Shown here one piece after another: positions 9,281-18,835 of a stretch of 64,000 nt of DNA. Position 1 is the first letter of the stretch. Every line of letters starts with the position of its first letter. The DNA comes from Pelagibius litoralis (GTDB taxonomy: Bacteria; Pseudomonadota; Alphaproteobacteria; Kiloniellales; DSM-21159), in contig JARFRB010000087.1 in the NCBI GenBank assembly GCA_029287455.1, positions 1 to 64,000 of the forward strand. The letters are read 5' to 3'. The position numbers and the translations under genes are program-made. The notes under the pieces were generated by a model. That model was not told where the DNA came from, made no database searches, and saw only the letters and a program-made list of their open reading frames with translations.

Positions 9281-9774
9281 CCGGCGGCCTCGGCGAAAAG
9301 TTTCTCAAGCCGCGGCGCCCAGGAGCCGTGACCCTCCAGACGTGCCTGGCGGGCCGCTTGTCTACCGGTATGGCTGAGGCGGAGATCAAGCCTGTCGCGC
9401 GGCAGAAGCGGGCCCAGGCGCTCAGGCCATTCGACGAGGGAGATTGCTTCGCTAAAGGCCTCTTCCACGCCCAGTTCGTAGGCGTCTTCCGGTTGCTTCA
9501 AGCGATAGAGATCGAAGTGCCAGAGGTCCTGTTCACCGCGCCGGTAGGCCTGGGCGAGCGTGAAAGTGGGGCTTGGAACCTCTTCCTGCGCGCCGGAGAG
9601 GGCATTGACGAACGCGCGCGCGAAGGCGGTTTTCCCGGCGCCGAGATCTCCCCACAAAGCAATAACGTCACCGTCGCGCGCCACGGCGGCAATGCGCCGC
9701 GCCAGCGCCGCAGTTTCTTGTTCGCTGTCTAGCTCCAAGTCGTAAGCCACGTCCGCGACTCGGCCAATCCCCAT
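9277..9774 (-). CDS. tsaE: tRNA threonylcarbamoyladenosine biosynthesis ATPase TsaE
   Basis: About 165-residue P-loop ATPase that works with TsaB and TsaD to put t6A on position 37 of ANN-decoding tRNAs. The Walker A motif G-D-L-G-A-G-K-T lies about 42 residues from the start, and S-P-T-F-T-L-A-Q-A-Y and H-F-D-L-Y-R-L are family signatures. I prefer the ATG at 9774; a GTG at 9780 is an alternative, and neither has a strong ribosome site. It heads the ATGA-linked chain tsaE-amgK-murU-addB-addA. In many alphaproteobacteria divL precedes tsaE directly; here a divergent reductase gene lies between. Confidence 0.92.
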   Translation of the reverse strand: MGIGRVADVAYDLELDSEQETAALARRIAAVARDGDVIALWGDLGAGKTAFARAFVNALSGAQEEVPSPTFTLAQAYRRGEQDLWHFDLYRLKQPEDAYELGVEEAFSEAISLVEWPERLGPLLPRDRLDLRLSHTGRQAARQARLEGHGSWAPRLEKLFAEAAG

Positions 9775-9922
9775 GAACACAATGTCTTACACGGGGCGGA
9801 GGGTGACGGCAACCGGTCGCCGGCGCCAGACCCGAAGCTCTTTCGCTTGCCAGGAACCACCGCCCTGGGCATTTTTGGGCGCGGCATGCCGCCAGTCATC
9901 CTTCCCGCCACCCGGAGCGCTT

Positions 9923-10960
9923 ATGTCCGCCCAGATCCAGACCACCGATGTAGCCATCGTTGGCGCCGGCCCGGTTGGGCTCTTCGCCGTTTTCGAATGT
10001 GGGATGCTGAAGTTGAGGTGTCATGTGATCGATGCTCTTGATGTGGCGGGCGGACAGTGCGCCGCGCTCTATCCGGAAAAGCCGATCTACGACATCCCAG
10101 GCTACCCGAGCTTGCTCGGGCACGAGCTCGTGGAGCGCCTCACAACGCAAGCCGCTCCCTTCGCGCCGGTTTACCATCTCGGCCAGCGGGTCGAGGCCTT
10201 GCATCCCGAAGGCGCGCGCTGGCGGCTGGAGACCTCCAAGGGCAAGATCATCGATGCCGCGGCGGTGATCGTCGCCGCCGGAGTTGGCGCCTTCGGGCCC
10301 AACCGGCCGCCGCTACCGGGAATTGAGGCCTACGAGGGACGGTCGGTGCACTACATGGTGACCCGGCCCGAGGCCTTTCGCGGGCAATCCGTGGTGATCG
10401 CGGGCGGGGGCGACTCGGCGCTGGATTGGTCCCTGGCCTTGGCCGGGATCGCCAAGCGCATCTACGTCATCCACCGCCGGCCAAAATTCCGGGGCGCGCC
10501 GGAGAGCGTGGCGCGGCTGCATCGCCTGGCGGAGGAAGGGCAGCTTGAACTGGTGGTGCCCTATCAGCTTCATGGGCTGGAGGGCCACGAGGGCCTGCTG
10601 GAGGCTGTGGTTGTGCGCGATCTCGATGGTGGCGAGCGCCGCTTGCCGGCCGACGTCCTGCTGCCCTTCTTCGGCCTTTCCATGAACCTGGGGCCGATTG
10701 CCGAGTGGGGGCTGGCGCTCAATCACAGTCACGTGGTGGTGGACCCAGCCACCTGTGAGACGTCGCAGCCCGGAATCTACGCGATTGGGGATATCGCCCA
10801 TTACCCGAACAAGCTCAAGCTGATCCTCTGCGGGTTTTCCGAGGCTGCGATGTCGGCCCATGCGATCTATGCCCGGCTACATCCCGACGAAGAGCTCCAC
10901 TGGGAATATTCCACCACCAAGGGGGTGCCGGGCAGCGGATTCGGCGGGTCCCCGGGATAG
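9923..10960 (+). CDS. Ferredoxin--NADP reductase, thioredoxin reductase-like type
   Basis: 345-residue flavoprotein of the TrxR-like ferredoxin-NADP+ reductase group (EC 1.18.1.2 by family). The FAD motif G-A-G-P-V-G-L is near the N-terminus, the NADP(H) motif I-A-G-G-G-D-S-A-L-D-W near residue 160, and the second FAD motif A-I-G-D-I-A-H-Y-P near the C-terminus. There is no C-x-x-C redox pair between the domains (the A-G-G-Q-C-A-A-L-Y-P segment has a single Cys), which separates it from true thioredoxin reductases. The ATG at 9923 has GGAG about six bases upstream; the longer open frame from 9773 has no support. It is the only plus-strand gene between folC and chvI and interrupts the minus-strand divL-tsaE order. 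Confidence 0.85.
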   Translation: MSAQIQTTDVAIVGAGPVGLFAVFECGMLKLRCHVIDALDVAGGQCAALYPEKPIYDIPGYPSLLGHELVERLTTQAAPFAPVYHLGQRVEALHPEGARWRLETSKGKIIDAAAVIVAAGVGAFGPNRPPLPGIEAYEGRSVHYMVTRPEAFRGQSVVIAGGGDSALDWSLALAGIAKRIYVIHRRPKFRGAPESVARLHRLAEEGQLELVVPYQLHGLEGHEGLLEAVVVRDLDGGERRLPADVLLPFFGLSMNLGPIAEWGLALNHSHVVVDPATCETSQPGIYAIGDIAHYPNKLKLILCGFSEAAMSAHAIYARLHPDEELHWEYSTTKGVPGSGFGGSPG

Positions 10961-11008
10961 GACGCCCGCCGCGCGCCGGGAAAGGCGCCGGGAAGAGGCG
11001 CGGGGCTT

Positions 11009-13174
11009 CTAAGTCCGCTCGCCGTCGGCTCCCGAGAGCTCGCCCTCGGCGGGTTCCGATTCGCTCGCGGCCAAGGACGGGCCTTCAGCCGCCGCCTCGG
11101 GGGCCACGATGGGAAGGTGGCAGGTCACCGTCGTCCCCTCGTTCACCTCCGATTCCAGATCGATCCAGCCGCCGTGCAGCTCGACCAGGCTCTTCACCAA
11201 GGATAGGCCTAGGCCGGCTCCCTGTTCGCGGTTGGTCAGCGCCGCGGCCAGGCGGCCCCTTTCGAACTTTCCGAAGACCCGCTCCCGGTCTTGCGGGTGA
11301 ATGCCCACGCCGGTGTCGGCGACGCTAAGCTGCATCTCCTCCTCGCCCCGATCAGCGCGCAACGTCAAGGTGCCGCCCTCCGGCGTGAACTTCACGGCGT
11401 TGGAGATCAGGTTGAACAAAGCCTGGGTCAAACGCCGCTCGTCAGCCTGAATTGCGCCGATTTCGGGCGGACAATCGATCACCACGGCCAAGCGCCGCTC
11501 CCGGGCGCGCTCGCGCACCAGGTTCTGGGTATTGACCAGCAGCGCGTGGACATCGACGCTTCCGCGCTCAAGCTGCAGGTAGCCCGCCTCAATGGAGGCC
11601 AGATCGAGAATATCGTTAATCAAGGTGATGAGGCGCTGCGAGGACTCGACGATGGCCTGCGCATACTCCATCTGCCGTTCGTTGAGGTCGCCGAAGTATT
11701 TATTCTCCAGGATTTCCGCGAAGCCGATGATGGCGTTCAAGGGTGTGCGCAGCTCATAGGAGATGTTGGCGATGAATTCCGATTTCAGCCGGTCGATGGT
11801 TTCCAGGGCCTCATTGCGCTCGCGCAGGGCCCGTTCGACGCGGGTGGTATCGGTGACGTCGATGAAGGTGTAGAGGCTGGCGCCATCCGGCAAGGGCACC
11901 TGCGCCCAATCGATCACCGAGCCATCCGCCCGTTCCATGCGCCCGCTTGTGTGTTCCGGCTCGGACGCGCGGGCGGCCATGCGCTCGGCATAGTCTTCCC
12001 AGTCCATGTCTTCCACCGGATATAGCGCGCGGGTGTGTTCGATGAGTTGCCGGACGTGCGGCTGGCTCTGCAGCAAATCGCCGGGCAGCTGCCAAATCCG
12101 GGCAAAGGCTGGGTTGTGGAGCTTTAACCGTCCGTCCGCTCCGTACACGGCGACGCCTTCGTAGAGATTGTCCAGGGTCTCCCGCTGGACTTCCAGAAGC
12201 GTATTGTAGGTGCGCTCCAGCTTCAGGCTGTCGGTCACGTCCTCATAGGCAAGGATGGCGCCGCCAAAGGGGTGCGGGTAGACGGTCAGGCGCAGCGTGG
12301 CTCCATCGGGCAGGTGGATCAGTTCTTCGATGGGGTCGATCAAGGTTTGGTAGCTGCGCAGGGTCTGGCGCTTGTATTCACCGAAATCGGCTTGTTCGGG
12401 CAGGCGGCGCTCTTCGCGCAGGCGTTCCCAAACGTCCGTGATGTGCGGCTGCGAGGCGAGGAAGCTCTCGTCAAGCTGCCACAAGCGGGTGTAGGCCGCG
12501 TTGAAGAAGCCGAGCCGCATGTCGGCCCGCAGGATCGCGATGCCGACGTTGAGGTTCTCCAGGACAGCCGATTGCGCCTGCAAGTGCCGGTCGAGGTCGC
12601 TTTGGAGCTCTTCCATGTCCGTCAGATCGCGCGCGTGGCCAAGCAGGGTCCCGTCCGCGAGTGGCTGCTCGGTGACCTCCAGCAAAATCCGCTGCCCGCT
12701 GGCGACCACATGGAACCGGCGGCTCTGGGGCTTGCCGGTTTCGAGCGCGGTTTTCCCAAGCTCGTGCGCGGCGGCCCGATCGGCCGCGTTGGTGAGTTCG
12801 ACGGAGTCCGCGAGCACCTTTTCCGCACTGGTATCGGCGAGCTGGGCGTAGGCGCGGTTCACGTGAATCAACTTGAGATCGGCGTCACGGACCCAGATCG
12901 GCTCGGGCAGGGCTTCCAGCCTTCCGCGCAAGGTCTCCGTGGCGCTTCGCGCGGCTTCATTTTCCTTTTGGCGCGAATCGACTTCGGCTTTCAGTCCCTC
13001 GATCCGGCGGGCGGCCGCGGTCGCTTCGCTGTCGACCTTGGTCAACTCAGCGCGCACGCTTTCCAAGCGCGACCGCAAGCGCCGGATGTGGACGGCGCCC
13101 CAAGCTGCCAGGGCTCCCGCCACGGCGATCAGGGCAATCCCGATCGGCAGAAGAGTGTCCCAGGGTGCGCTCAC
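11009..13174 (-). CDS. divL: DivL-like multi-PAS sensor kinase with tyrosine in place of the phospho-accepting histidine
   Basis: 721-residue membrane-anchored protein: one N-terminal transmembrane segment (about 8-28), a coiled coil (about 31-88), three PAS-like domains (about 85-185, 200-318, 328-445), a DHp domain (about 455-525) and a HATPase domain (about 570-690). The H-box reads I-S-Y-E-L-R-T-P-L: Tyr473 replaces the usual His, and the TAT codon at 11756-11758 confirms it. The N-box (L-I-S-N-A-V-K-F), D-x-G-x-G (V-A-D-T-G-V-G-I) and G2 box (G-A-G-L-G-L) are intact, so ATP binding is likely. This is the Caulobacter DivL pattern, where the pseudokinase links DivK to CckA and hence to CtrA. 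The start is GTG at 13174 after GGAGG. The location between ahcY and tsaE matches other alphaproteobacteria (from memory). Confidence 0.88.
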   Translation of the reverse strand: MSAPWDTLLPIGIALIAVAGALAAWGAVHIRRLRSRLESVRAELTKVDSEATAAARRIEGLKAEVDSRQKENEAARSATETLRGRLEALPEPIWVRDADLKLIHVNRAYAQLADTSAEKVLADSVELTNAADRAAAHELGKTALETGKPQSRRFHVVASGQRILLEVTEQPLADGTLLGHARDLTDMEELQSDLDRHLQAQSAVLENLNVGIAILRADMRLGFFNAAYTRLWQLDESFLASQPHITDVWERLREERRLPEQADFGEYKRQTLRSYQTLIDPIEELIHLPDGATLRLTVYPHPFGGAILAYEDVTDSLKLERTYNTLLEVQRETLDNLYEGVAVYGADGRLKLHNPAFARIWQLPGDLLQSQPHVRQLIEHTRALYPVEDMDWEDYAERMAARASEPEHTSGRMERADGSVIDWAQVPLPDGASLYTFIDVTDTTRVERALRERNEALETIDRLKSEFIANISYELRTPLNAIIGFAEILENKYFGDLNERQMEYAQAIVESSQRLITLINDILDLASIEAGYLQLERGSVDVHALLVNTQNLVRERARERRLAVVIDCPPEIGAIQADERRLTQALFNLISNAVKFTPEGGTLTLRADRGEEEMQLSVADTGVGIHPQDRERVFGKFERGRLAAALTNREQGAGLGLSLVKSLVELHGGWIDLESEVNEGTTVTCHLPIVAPEAAAEGPSLAASESEPAEGELSGADGERT

Positions 13175-13424
13175 CCCTTGAAGTCCTCCGGGCGATCCTT
13201 CGCTCCGGTGCCGCGCTCGGCGACCATCCCCTTCGCCCCCTACATTGCTCAGAGCCTTGGGAAACTTAGGGAAGCTTGCGGATCACGGCAAGAAAATGCG
13301 GCGTTGGGTATGCTATTGTTGCGCGCGTGGGCATTTCAGCCACCGCCGGCGTGTGTGCGGCGGGAGCGTCCAGGTCCTTCCGCCGCTCCCTCCGCAAGTC
13401 CCGCGCTTGCCCGGTGACAGGGCC

Positions 13425-14723
13425 TCAGTAGCGATAGTGATCTGGCTTGAACGGCCCGGCCTGCGGCAGGCCGAGGTAGGCCGCCTGATCGTCGCTTAGC
13501 TTGGTCAAGGTAGCGCCGACCTTGCCCAAGTGCAGGGACGCGACCTTCTCGTCGAGGTGTTTCGGCAAGACGTAGACGGAATTCTTGTAGGACGCCGCGT
13601 TGGTCCAAAGCTCGATCTGGGCCAACACCTGATTGGTGAACGATGCGCTCATCACGAAGCTCGGGTGACCGGTGGCGTTGCCCAGGTTCACCAGGCGGCC
13701 TTCGGACAGCAGGATCAGCTTCTTGCCGTCGGGAAACTCGATCTGGTCCACCTGGGGCTTGACGTTTTCCCAGCGGTAGTTGCGCAGGGCCTCCACCTGG
13801 ATCTCGGTATCGAAGTGGCCGATGTTGCAGACGATCGCCCTGTCCTTCATAGCGCGCATGTGGTCGATTGTGATCACGTCGGTGTTGCCGGTGGCGGTAA
13901 CGAAGAGGTCCGCCTGGGGGGCCGCCTGCTCCATGGTGACCACCTCATAGCCTTCCATGGCGGCCTGCAGCGCGCAGATCGGGTCGACTTCGCTCACCAT
14001 CACCCGGCAACCGGCGTTGCGCAGAGACTCGGCCGATCCCTTGCCCACGTCGCCGTAGCCGCAGACCATGGCGACCTTGCCCGCCATCATCACGTCCGTG
14101 GCCCGGCGCACCCCGTCCACTAGGCTTTCGCGGCAGCCGTACTTGTTGTCGAACTTGGATTTGGTGACCGAGTCGTTGACGTTGATGGCCGGGCACTTCA
14201 GCGTGCCCTGCTTGGCCATCTCGTAGAGCCGCATCACACCGGTGGTGGTTTCCTCCGAAATGCCGCGAATGTCGCCGATTGCCTCCGCCCAGCGATCCTC
14301 ATGCATGACCTGGGTGAGATCCCCGCCGTCGTCGAGGATCATGTTCGGGCGCCAGCCGTCCGGCCCCTCGATGGTCTGGTCGATCGCCCACCAGAACTCT
14401 TCGTCGCTCATGCCCGTCCAGGCGAAAACCGGCACGCCCGCGGCGGCTACGGCGGCGGCGGCGTGGTCTTGGGTCGAGAAGATGTTGCAAGACGACCAGC
14501 GCACCGTCGCGCCCAGGGCGATCAAGGTTTCGATCAGCACCGCGGTTTGGATCGTCATATGCAGGCAGCCAGCGATCCGCGCGCCCTTAAGGGGCATCTG
14601 CGAGCCATATTCCTCACGCAAGGCCATCAAGCCGGGCATCTCGGTTTCGGCGATTTCGATTTCCGTCCGGCCCCATTTGGCCAGAGAGATGTCCTTGACC
14701 TTATAGTCGGTGAATTCGCTCAT
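13425..14723 (-). CDS. ahcY: Adenosylhomocysteinase
   Basis: 432-residue NAD-dependent enzyme that hydrolyses S-adenosylhomocysteine to adenosine and homocysteine, clearing the inhibitory by-product of methyltransferases. The N-terminal substrate region ([10 protein letters not shown]), the NAD-binding motif [20 protein letters not shown], and the conserved C-terminus ending K-P-D-H-Y-R-Y are all present. The ATG at 14723 (M-S-E-F-T-D-Y-K-V) gives the usual length; the frame open to 14837 reads through GC-rich leader. About 250 bp separate its stop from the divL start. The leader holds a hairpin (14749-14778), but I could not match it to the SAH riboswitch consensus. Confidence 0.96.
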   Translation of the reverse strand: MSEFTDYKVKDISLAKWGRTEIEIAETEMPGLMALREEYGSQMPLKGARIAGCLHMTIQTAVLIETLIALGATVRWSSCNIFSTQDHAAAAVAAAGVPVFAWTGMSDEEFWWAIDQTIEGPDGWRPNMILDDGGDLTQVMHEDRWAEAIGDIRGISEETTTGVMRLYEMAKQGTLKCPAINVNDSVTKSKFDNKYGCRESLVDGVRRATDVMMAGKVAMVCGYGDVGKGSAESLRNAGCRVMVSEVDPICALQAAMEGYEVVTMEQAAPQADLFVTATGNTDVITIDHMRAMKDRAIVCNIGHFDTEIQVEALRNYRWENVKPQVDQIEFPDGKKLILLSEGRLVNLGNATGHPSFVMSASFTNQVLAQIELWTNAASYKNSVYVLPKHLDEKVASLHLGKVGATLTKLSDDQAAYLGLPQAGPFKPDHYRY

Positions 14724-14748
14724 GCTGCTTCGGTCCCGTGGTCGGTGA

Positions 14749-14778
14749 GGGGACGGGGGTTGCGGAGGAAGCGTCCCC
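14749..14778 (-). promoter_or_regulatory. Hairpin in the ahcY 5' leader
   Basis: Perfect 7-bp inverted repeat GGGGACG (14749-14755) and CGTCCCC (14772-14778) with a 16-nt loop, ending about 26 bases before the ahcY start. I compared it with the SAH riboswitch core (G-A-G-G-A-G-C-G-C-U-G-C) and saw no match. It may affect translation or mRNA stability, or be chance in GC-rich DNA. Confidence 0.3.
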
Positions 14779-14818
14779 GTATCGACTGGATTTAGCAGCC
14801 AAGGCCCCGGCCGACAAG

Positions 14819-14909
14819 CCCAGCGGAATTGGCCCATGGGGTGTACATCCCTGGGGACATGCCCGGGGAATTCGCCCAGCGAATATACCCAGGGGATATG
14901 CCCTGCAGG
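14819..14909. repeat. Degenerate tandem repeat with a unit of about 13 bp
   Basis: Successive units begin with CCC: 14819-14832, 14833-14848, 14849-14861, 14862-14874, 14875-14887, 14888-14900, plus a partial at 14901-14909. Four consecutive units are exactly 13 bp, for example CCCTGGGGACATG, CCCGGGGAATTCG, CCCAGCGAATATA and CCCAGGGGATATG. Most contain CCCNGGGG, itself nearly palindromic, followed by an A/T-rich tail. A 13-bp period cannot keep a reading frame, so this is non-coding. It lies between the moeB-like stop and the ahcY start. Confidence 0.7.
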
Positions 14910-14930
14910 CGGTGTTGCTGGCGCTCGGCG

Positions 14931-15755
14931 CTATTGCGCCGCCGCTCTTGGGTCCGGCCCGGGTGCGAGGGAGCGGATGCTGGGCGTTTCGCCGCAGAGG
15001 GCGCAAGCGGGATCGGCCTTGGCGCGGAGCACGCGGAAGGTCGGCCCCAGGGCATCATAAAGCACCAGCCGCCCGGATAGGCCGTCGCCGATGCCGAGCA
15101 GTTCCTTCACCACCTCCACCGCCTGCATGGAGCCCATGACGCCGGCCAGCGCCCCCAGGACGCCCACATCGGCGCAAGACTGCTTCGGGTCGCCGGTTTG
15201 CGCCCCGAACAGGCAGCGGTAGCAAGGGTTGCGCGATCCGTCGTCGCCATGCCCTTGGTGCGCCTTGAAGGTCGTCAGCTGGCCGTCGAAGCGCATGATG
15301 GCGGCGGACACCAAGGGGCGCGCCGCCAGATAGCAGGCATCGTTCACCAGGTATCGAGTGGCGAAACTGTCCGACCCGTCCGCCACAAGGTCATAGCGCC
15401 CAATGAGGTCGAGCGCGTTCTCGGCGGCCAACCGGGCGGGAAAGGTTTCGATGCGGACCTGGGGGTTGATCTCGGCCAGCCGGGCCGCCGCGCTCGCGAC
15501 CTTGGCCTGGCCGATGGCGGAGGTGGCGTGAACGACTTGTCGCTGCAGGTTCGAGAGGTCCACCTCGTCGTGGTCGATGACCCCAAGCGTGCCGACACCG
15601 GCGGCCGCGAGATACATCAGCAAGGGCGAGCCCAATCCGCCCGCGCCGACCACCAGGACGCGCGCGCGCAGCAGGCGCGCCTGCCCCTCCTCGCCGATCT
15701 CCGGCAGCACGAGGTGACGCGCGTAGCGGTCGACTTCGGCGTCTGTGAAATCCAT
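14931..15755 (-). CDS. E1-like adenylyltransferase of the MoeB/ThiF/HesA family
   Basis: 274-residue ATP-dependent enzyme that adenylates the C-terminal glycine of a ubiquitin-fold sulfur carrier such as MoaD or ThiS. The nucleotide motif G-A-G-G-L-G-S-P is at about 36-43, D-x-D-x-V-D-x-S-N-L-Q-R-Q appears as D-H-D-E-V-D-L-S-N-L-Q-R-Q, and the structural zinc pairs are C-Y-R-C and C-A-L-C, all typical of MoeB. No rhodanese domain is attached, unlike MOCS3-type proteins. The ATG at 15755 is preceded by an in-frame TTG that I did not use. No carrier gene is nearby, so choosing molybdopterin or thiamine synthesis is not possible here. A CGGCGC-TATT-GCGCCG hairpin (14926-14941) overlaps the stop codon but lacks a T tract. 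Confidence 0.88.
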   Translation of the reverse strand: MDFTDAEVDRYARHLVLPEIGEEGQARLLRARVLVVGAGGLGSPLLMYLAAAGVGTLGVIDHDEVDLSNLQRQVVHATSAIGQAKVASAAARLAEINPQVRIETFPARLAAENALDLIGRYDLVADGSDSFATRYLVNDACYLAARPLVSAAIMRFDGQLTTFKAHQGHGDDGSRNPCYRCLFGAQTGDPKQSCADVGVLGALAGVMGSMQAVEVVKELLGIGDGLSGRLVLYDALGPTFRVLRAKADPACALCGETPSIRSLAPGPDPRAAAQ

Positions 15756-16114
15756 CAAGCTTCCGTCCTCGGGTTCGGGCGGAGTTTAGACCATCTTTCC
15801 CGCTCGGGAAAATGGGCGATACGCTGGAAATGTTTGGGGGGAAGTGTTCAGGGGGTGGCGTCCCGGCCCGACCGTCTGAAGGCAGGGAGGCGGCGACCGG
15901 GCCGGGACGCGCCTCTAGGGGTCAGAGGTGCCGACAGAATGCGGCGGTTCTTACTAGGCGGGCAGTTGGGCAAGAGGGGTAGCCCGCATCCCTTGCGGCA
16001 TAAGCCGCCGGGCAGGGGAGCCGCGGGGCGGCGGCACGGAACTCGCACTTGGATGTAGCCCACCCGGGCCGAAGCAGCCCGAGGGGTTGGCGCTTTCACA
16101 CATGATAAAGAGGT
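15756..16114. other. Gene-free gap between the pckA terminator and the moeB-like gene, with a strong hairpin
   Basis: About 360 bp with no convincing gene. It contains a perfect 13-bp inverted repeat, GCGTCCCGGCCCG at 15858-15870 and its complement at 15898-15910, around a 27-nt loop, followed at once by a smaller CCTCT/AGAGG hairpin. The rest is GC-rich with no recognisable promoter. An 83-codon minus-strand frame (15848-16099) runs through the hairpin and has no family features, so I do not call it a gene. It could hold a structured small RNA or an old palindromic repeat. I found no SRP RNA, 6S, tmRNA or RNase P signature. Confidence 0.5.
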
Positions 16115-16147
16115 AAGGCGCCCCGAACGGTCCGCTCGGGGCGCCTT
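16115..16147 (-). terminator. Terminator downstream of pckA
   Basis: Perfect 12-bp stem AAGGCGCCCCGA/TCGGGGCGCCTT with a 9-nt loop, starting about 20 bases after the pckA stop. On the minus strand ACCTCTTTATC follows, giving a moderate T-rich tail; on the plus strand TTGAATCC follows. The stem strength makes termination of pckA transcripts likely. Confidence 0.8.
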
Positions 16148-16168
16148 GAATCCTGATTTCTTCAGATT

Positions 16169-17779
<1,611 letters not shown>

Positions 17780-17791
17780 GCGAGTCCTCCG

Positions 17792-17830
17792 AAAAAAGCG
17801 ATGCGAGCCGTTCCCTCGCGGGACGGCTCG
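17792..17830 (-). promoter_or_regulatory. Hairpin plus T6 tract before the pckA ribosome binding site (attenuator-like)
   Basis: On the minus strand an 8-bp perfect stem CGAGCCGT/ACGGCTCG (17804-17830) with an 11-nt loop is followed after six bases by TTTTTT (17792-17797), and then directly by GGAGGA and the GTG start of pckA. This has intrinsic-terminator form but lies in the leader, before the gene. It could stop transcription conditionally or control ribosome access. No leader peptide or riboswitch fold was identified upstream. Confidence 0.5.
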
Positions 17831-17979
17831 GCGTTCTTGCGTTCCTCACTCACTATGCTTTCACCTCGTGCCGGCCGCAACAGGGGCGGCGGGGGAACGC
17901 GGTGATCTCAAAAGGTGACATGCCGCCCCCCTCGAAAGGCTTAGGGGGTCAACCAGCCCTTGCCAAAACCCTCGGGAAT

Positions 17980-18696
17980 TTAGCTTTTTCTTGCCTTCCG
18001 GGTCAGCCGGGCAAGTTCGGCGCGGCAGGTCTGGGCGTCGGTGACATTTTTGGCGAAGGCCGCACGGGCGAGCACGGCGCCACGCCTGAGATCGAAACCT
18101 TCCGCGTCGACGCCCACCATCCGCCAGCCTGCGCTCTCCAAACCCAGGATGCGCTGGGCGATGAGATCCAAGGCATCTTCGTGTTCCGCGTTCATATGGG
18201 CGAGGATGTCCGGCTCGGCGGTGGCAAGCTCCGGGGTTTCCTCGGGAAGGAGCAGCTCCCTGCTTTCCACCCAGTGAATCCGGCCGAAACCCGCGACCAA
18301 GTGGGCCCTTTCCAGCGTGACGCGATAGAGGTGGAAGTCGGCGAAGCCGGCGTAGCCTTCTGCGGCCGGGTGGCGCGACAGGAACCGCTCCAAGAGCGCC
18401 GGCGCCTCAACCTTGGAAGCGCGGCCAAGAAGCGTCACCCGCGCCCCTTCCAATGGATCGGCGCAAGCTTCGGTGCCCTCCACCAGCAAGGCGACGCGCG
18501 GATCCGCCGCGATGTTGCGGCTGTGCACCGCCAGATCGGAAAGCAAAAGCAAGGGGTTCGCCCGCCCGTCGCTGGCGAGCAGCACCAGCGAAGCATAGGG
18601 CGCGCCCTCCAGCAGACTGGACAAGGCCGCCTGGCCGGCCCGGCGCAGCAAGCCACGGGCTTCCGCCGCGGATCTGGGCTCTACCGGTGCCGTCAT
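17980..18696 (-). CDS. HugZ-like FMN-binding split-barrel protein with C-terminal DUF2470-type domain
   Basis: 238-residue protein of the pyridoxamine-5'-phosphate oxidase-like superfamily. The N-terminal half (about 12-155) is the split barrel (P-Y-A-S-L-V-L-L-A, R-V-A-L-L-V-E-G). The C-terminal segment with A-H-M-N-A-E-H-E-D-A-L near residue 165 is the DUF2470/HugZ-type domain, whose histidines bind haem in HugZ of Helicobacter. The role may be haem or flavin handling; the true substrate is unknown. It starts at ATG 18696 after an AGG-type site, divergent from chvI (139 bp apart) and upstream of pckA in the same direction, with about 200 bp between them. Confidence 0.75.
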   Translation of the reverse strand: MTAPVEPRSAAEARGLLRRAGQAALSSLLEGAPYASLVLLASDGRANPLLLLSDLAVHSRNIAADPRVALLVEGTEACADPLEGARVTLLGRASKVEAPALLERFLSRHPAAEGYAGFADFHLYRVTLERAHLVAGFGRIHWVESRELLLPEETPELATAEPDILAHMNAEHEDALDLIAQRILGLESAGWRMVGVDAEGFDLRRGAVLARAAFAKNVTDAQTCRAELARLTRKARKS

Positions 18697-18835
18697 GAAC
18701 CTGCCTGACTTGCCGAAAGGTGTCGATGTGACCGCCGCTTATGCCCTATAAACAGGGCCTTCGCGCCGAAATAAATCTCAATGGCCGCAAAAGCGCCATA
18801 GTTTTTGGATTGTATCTAGGGGCGAACAAGCACGG

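Noticed and set aside
14724-14830. SAH riboswitch upstream of ahcY
   Set aside because: No match to the conserved core of the SAH riboswitch; only a simple 7-bp hairpin is present.
15848-16099. 83-codon minus-strand ORF after pckA
   Set aside because: Crosses the strong inverted repeat, has no ribosome site and no recognisable feature.
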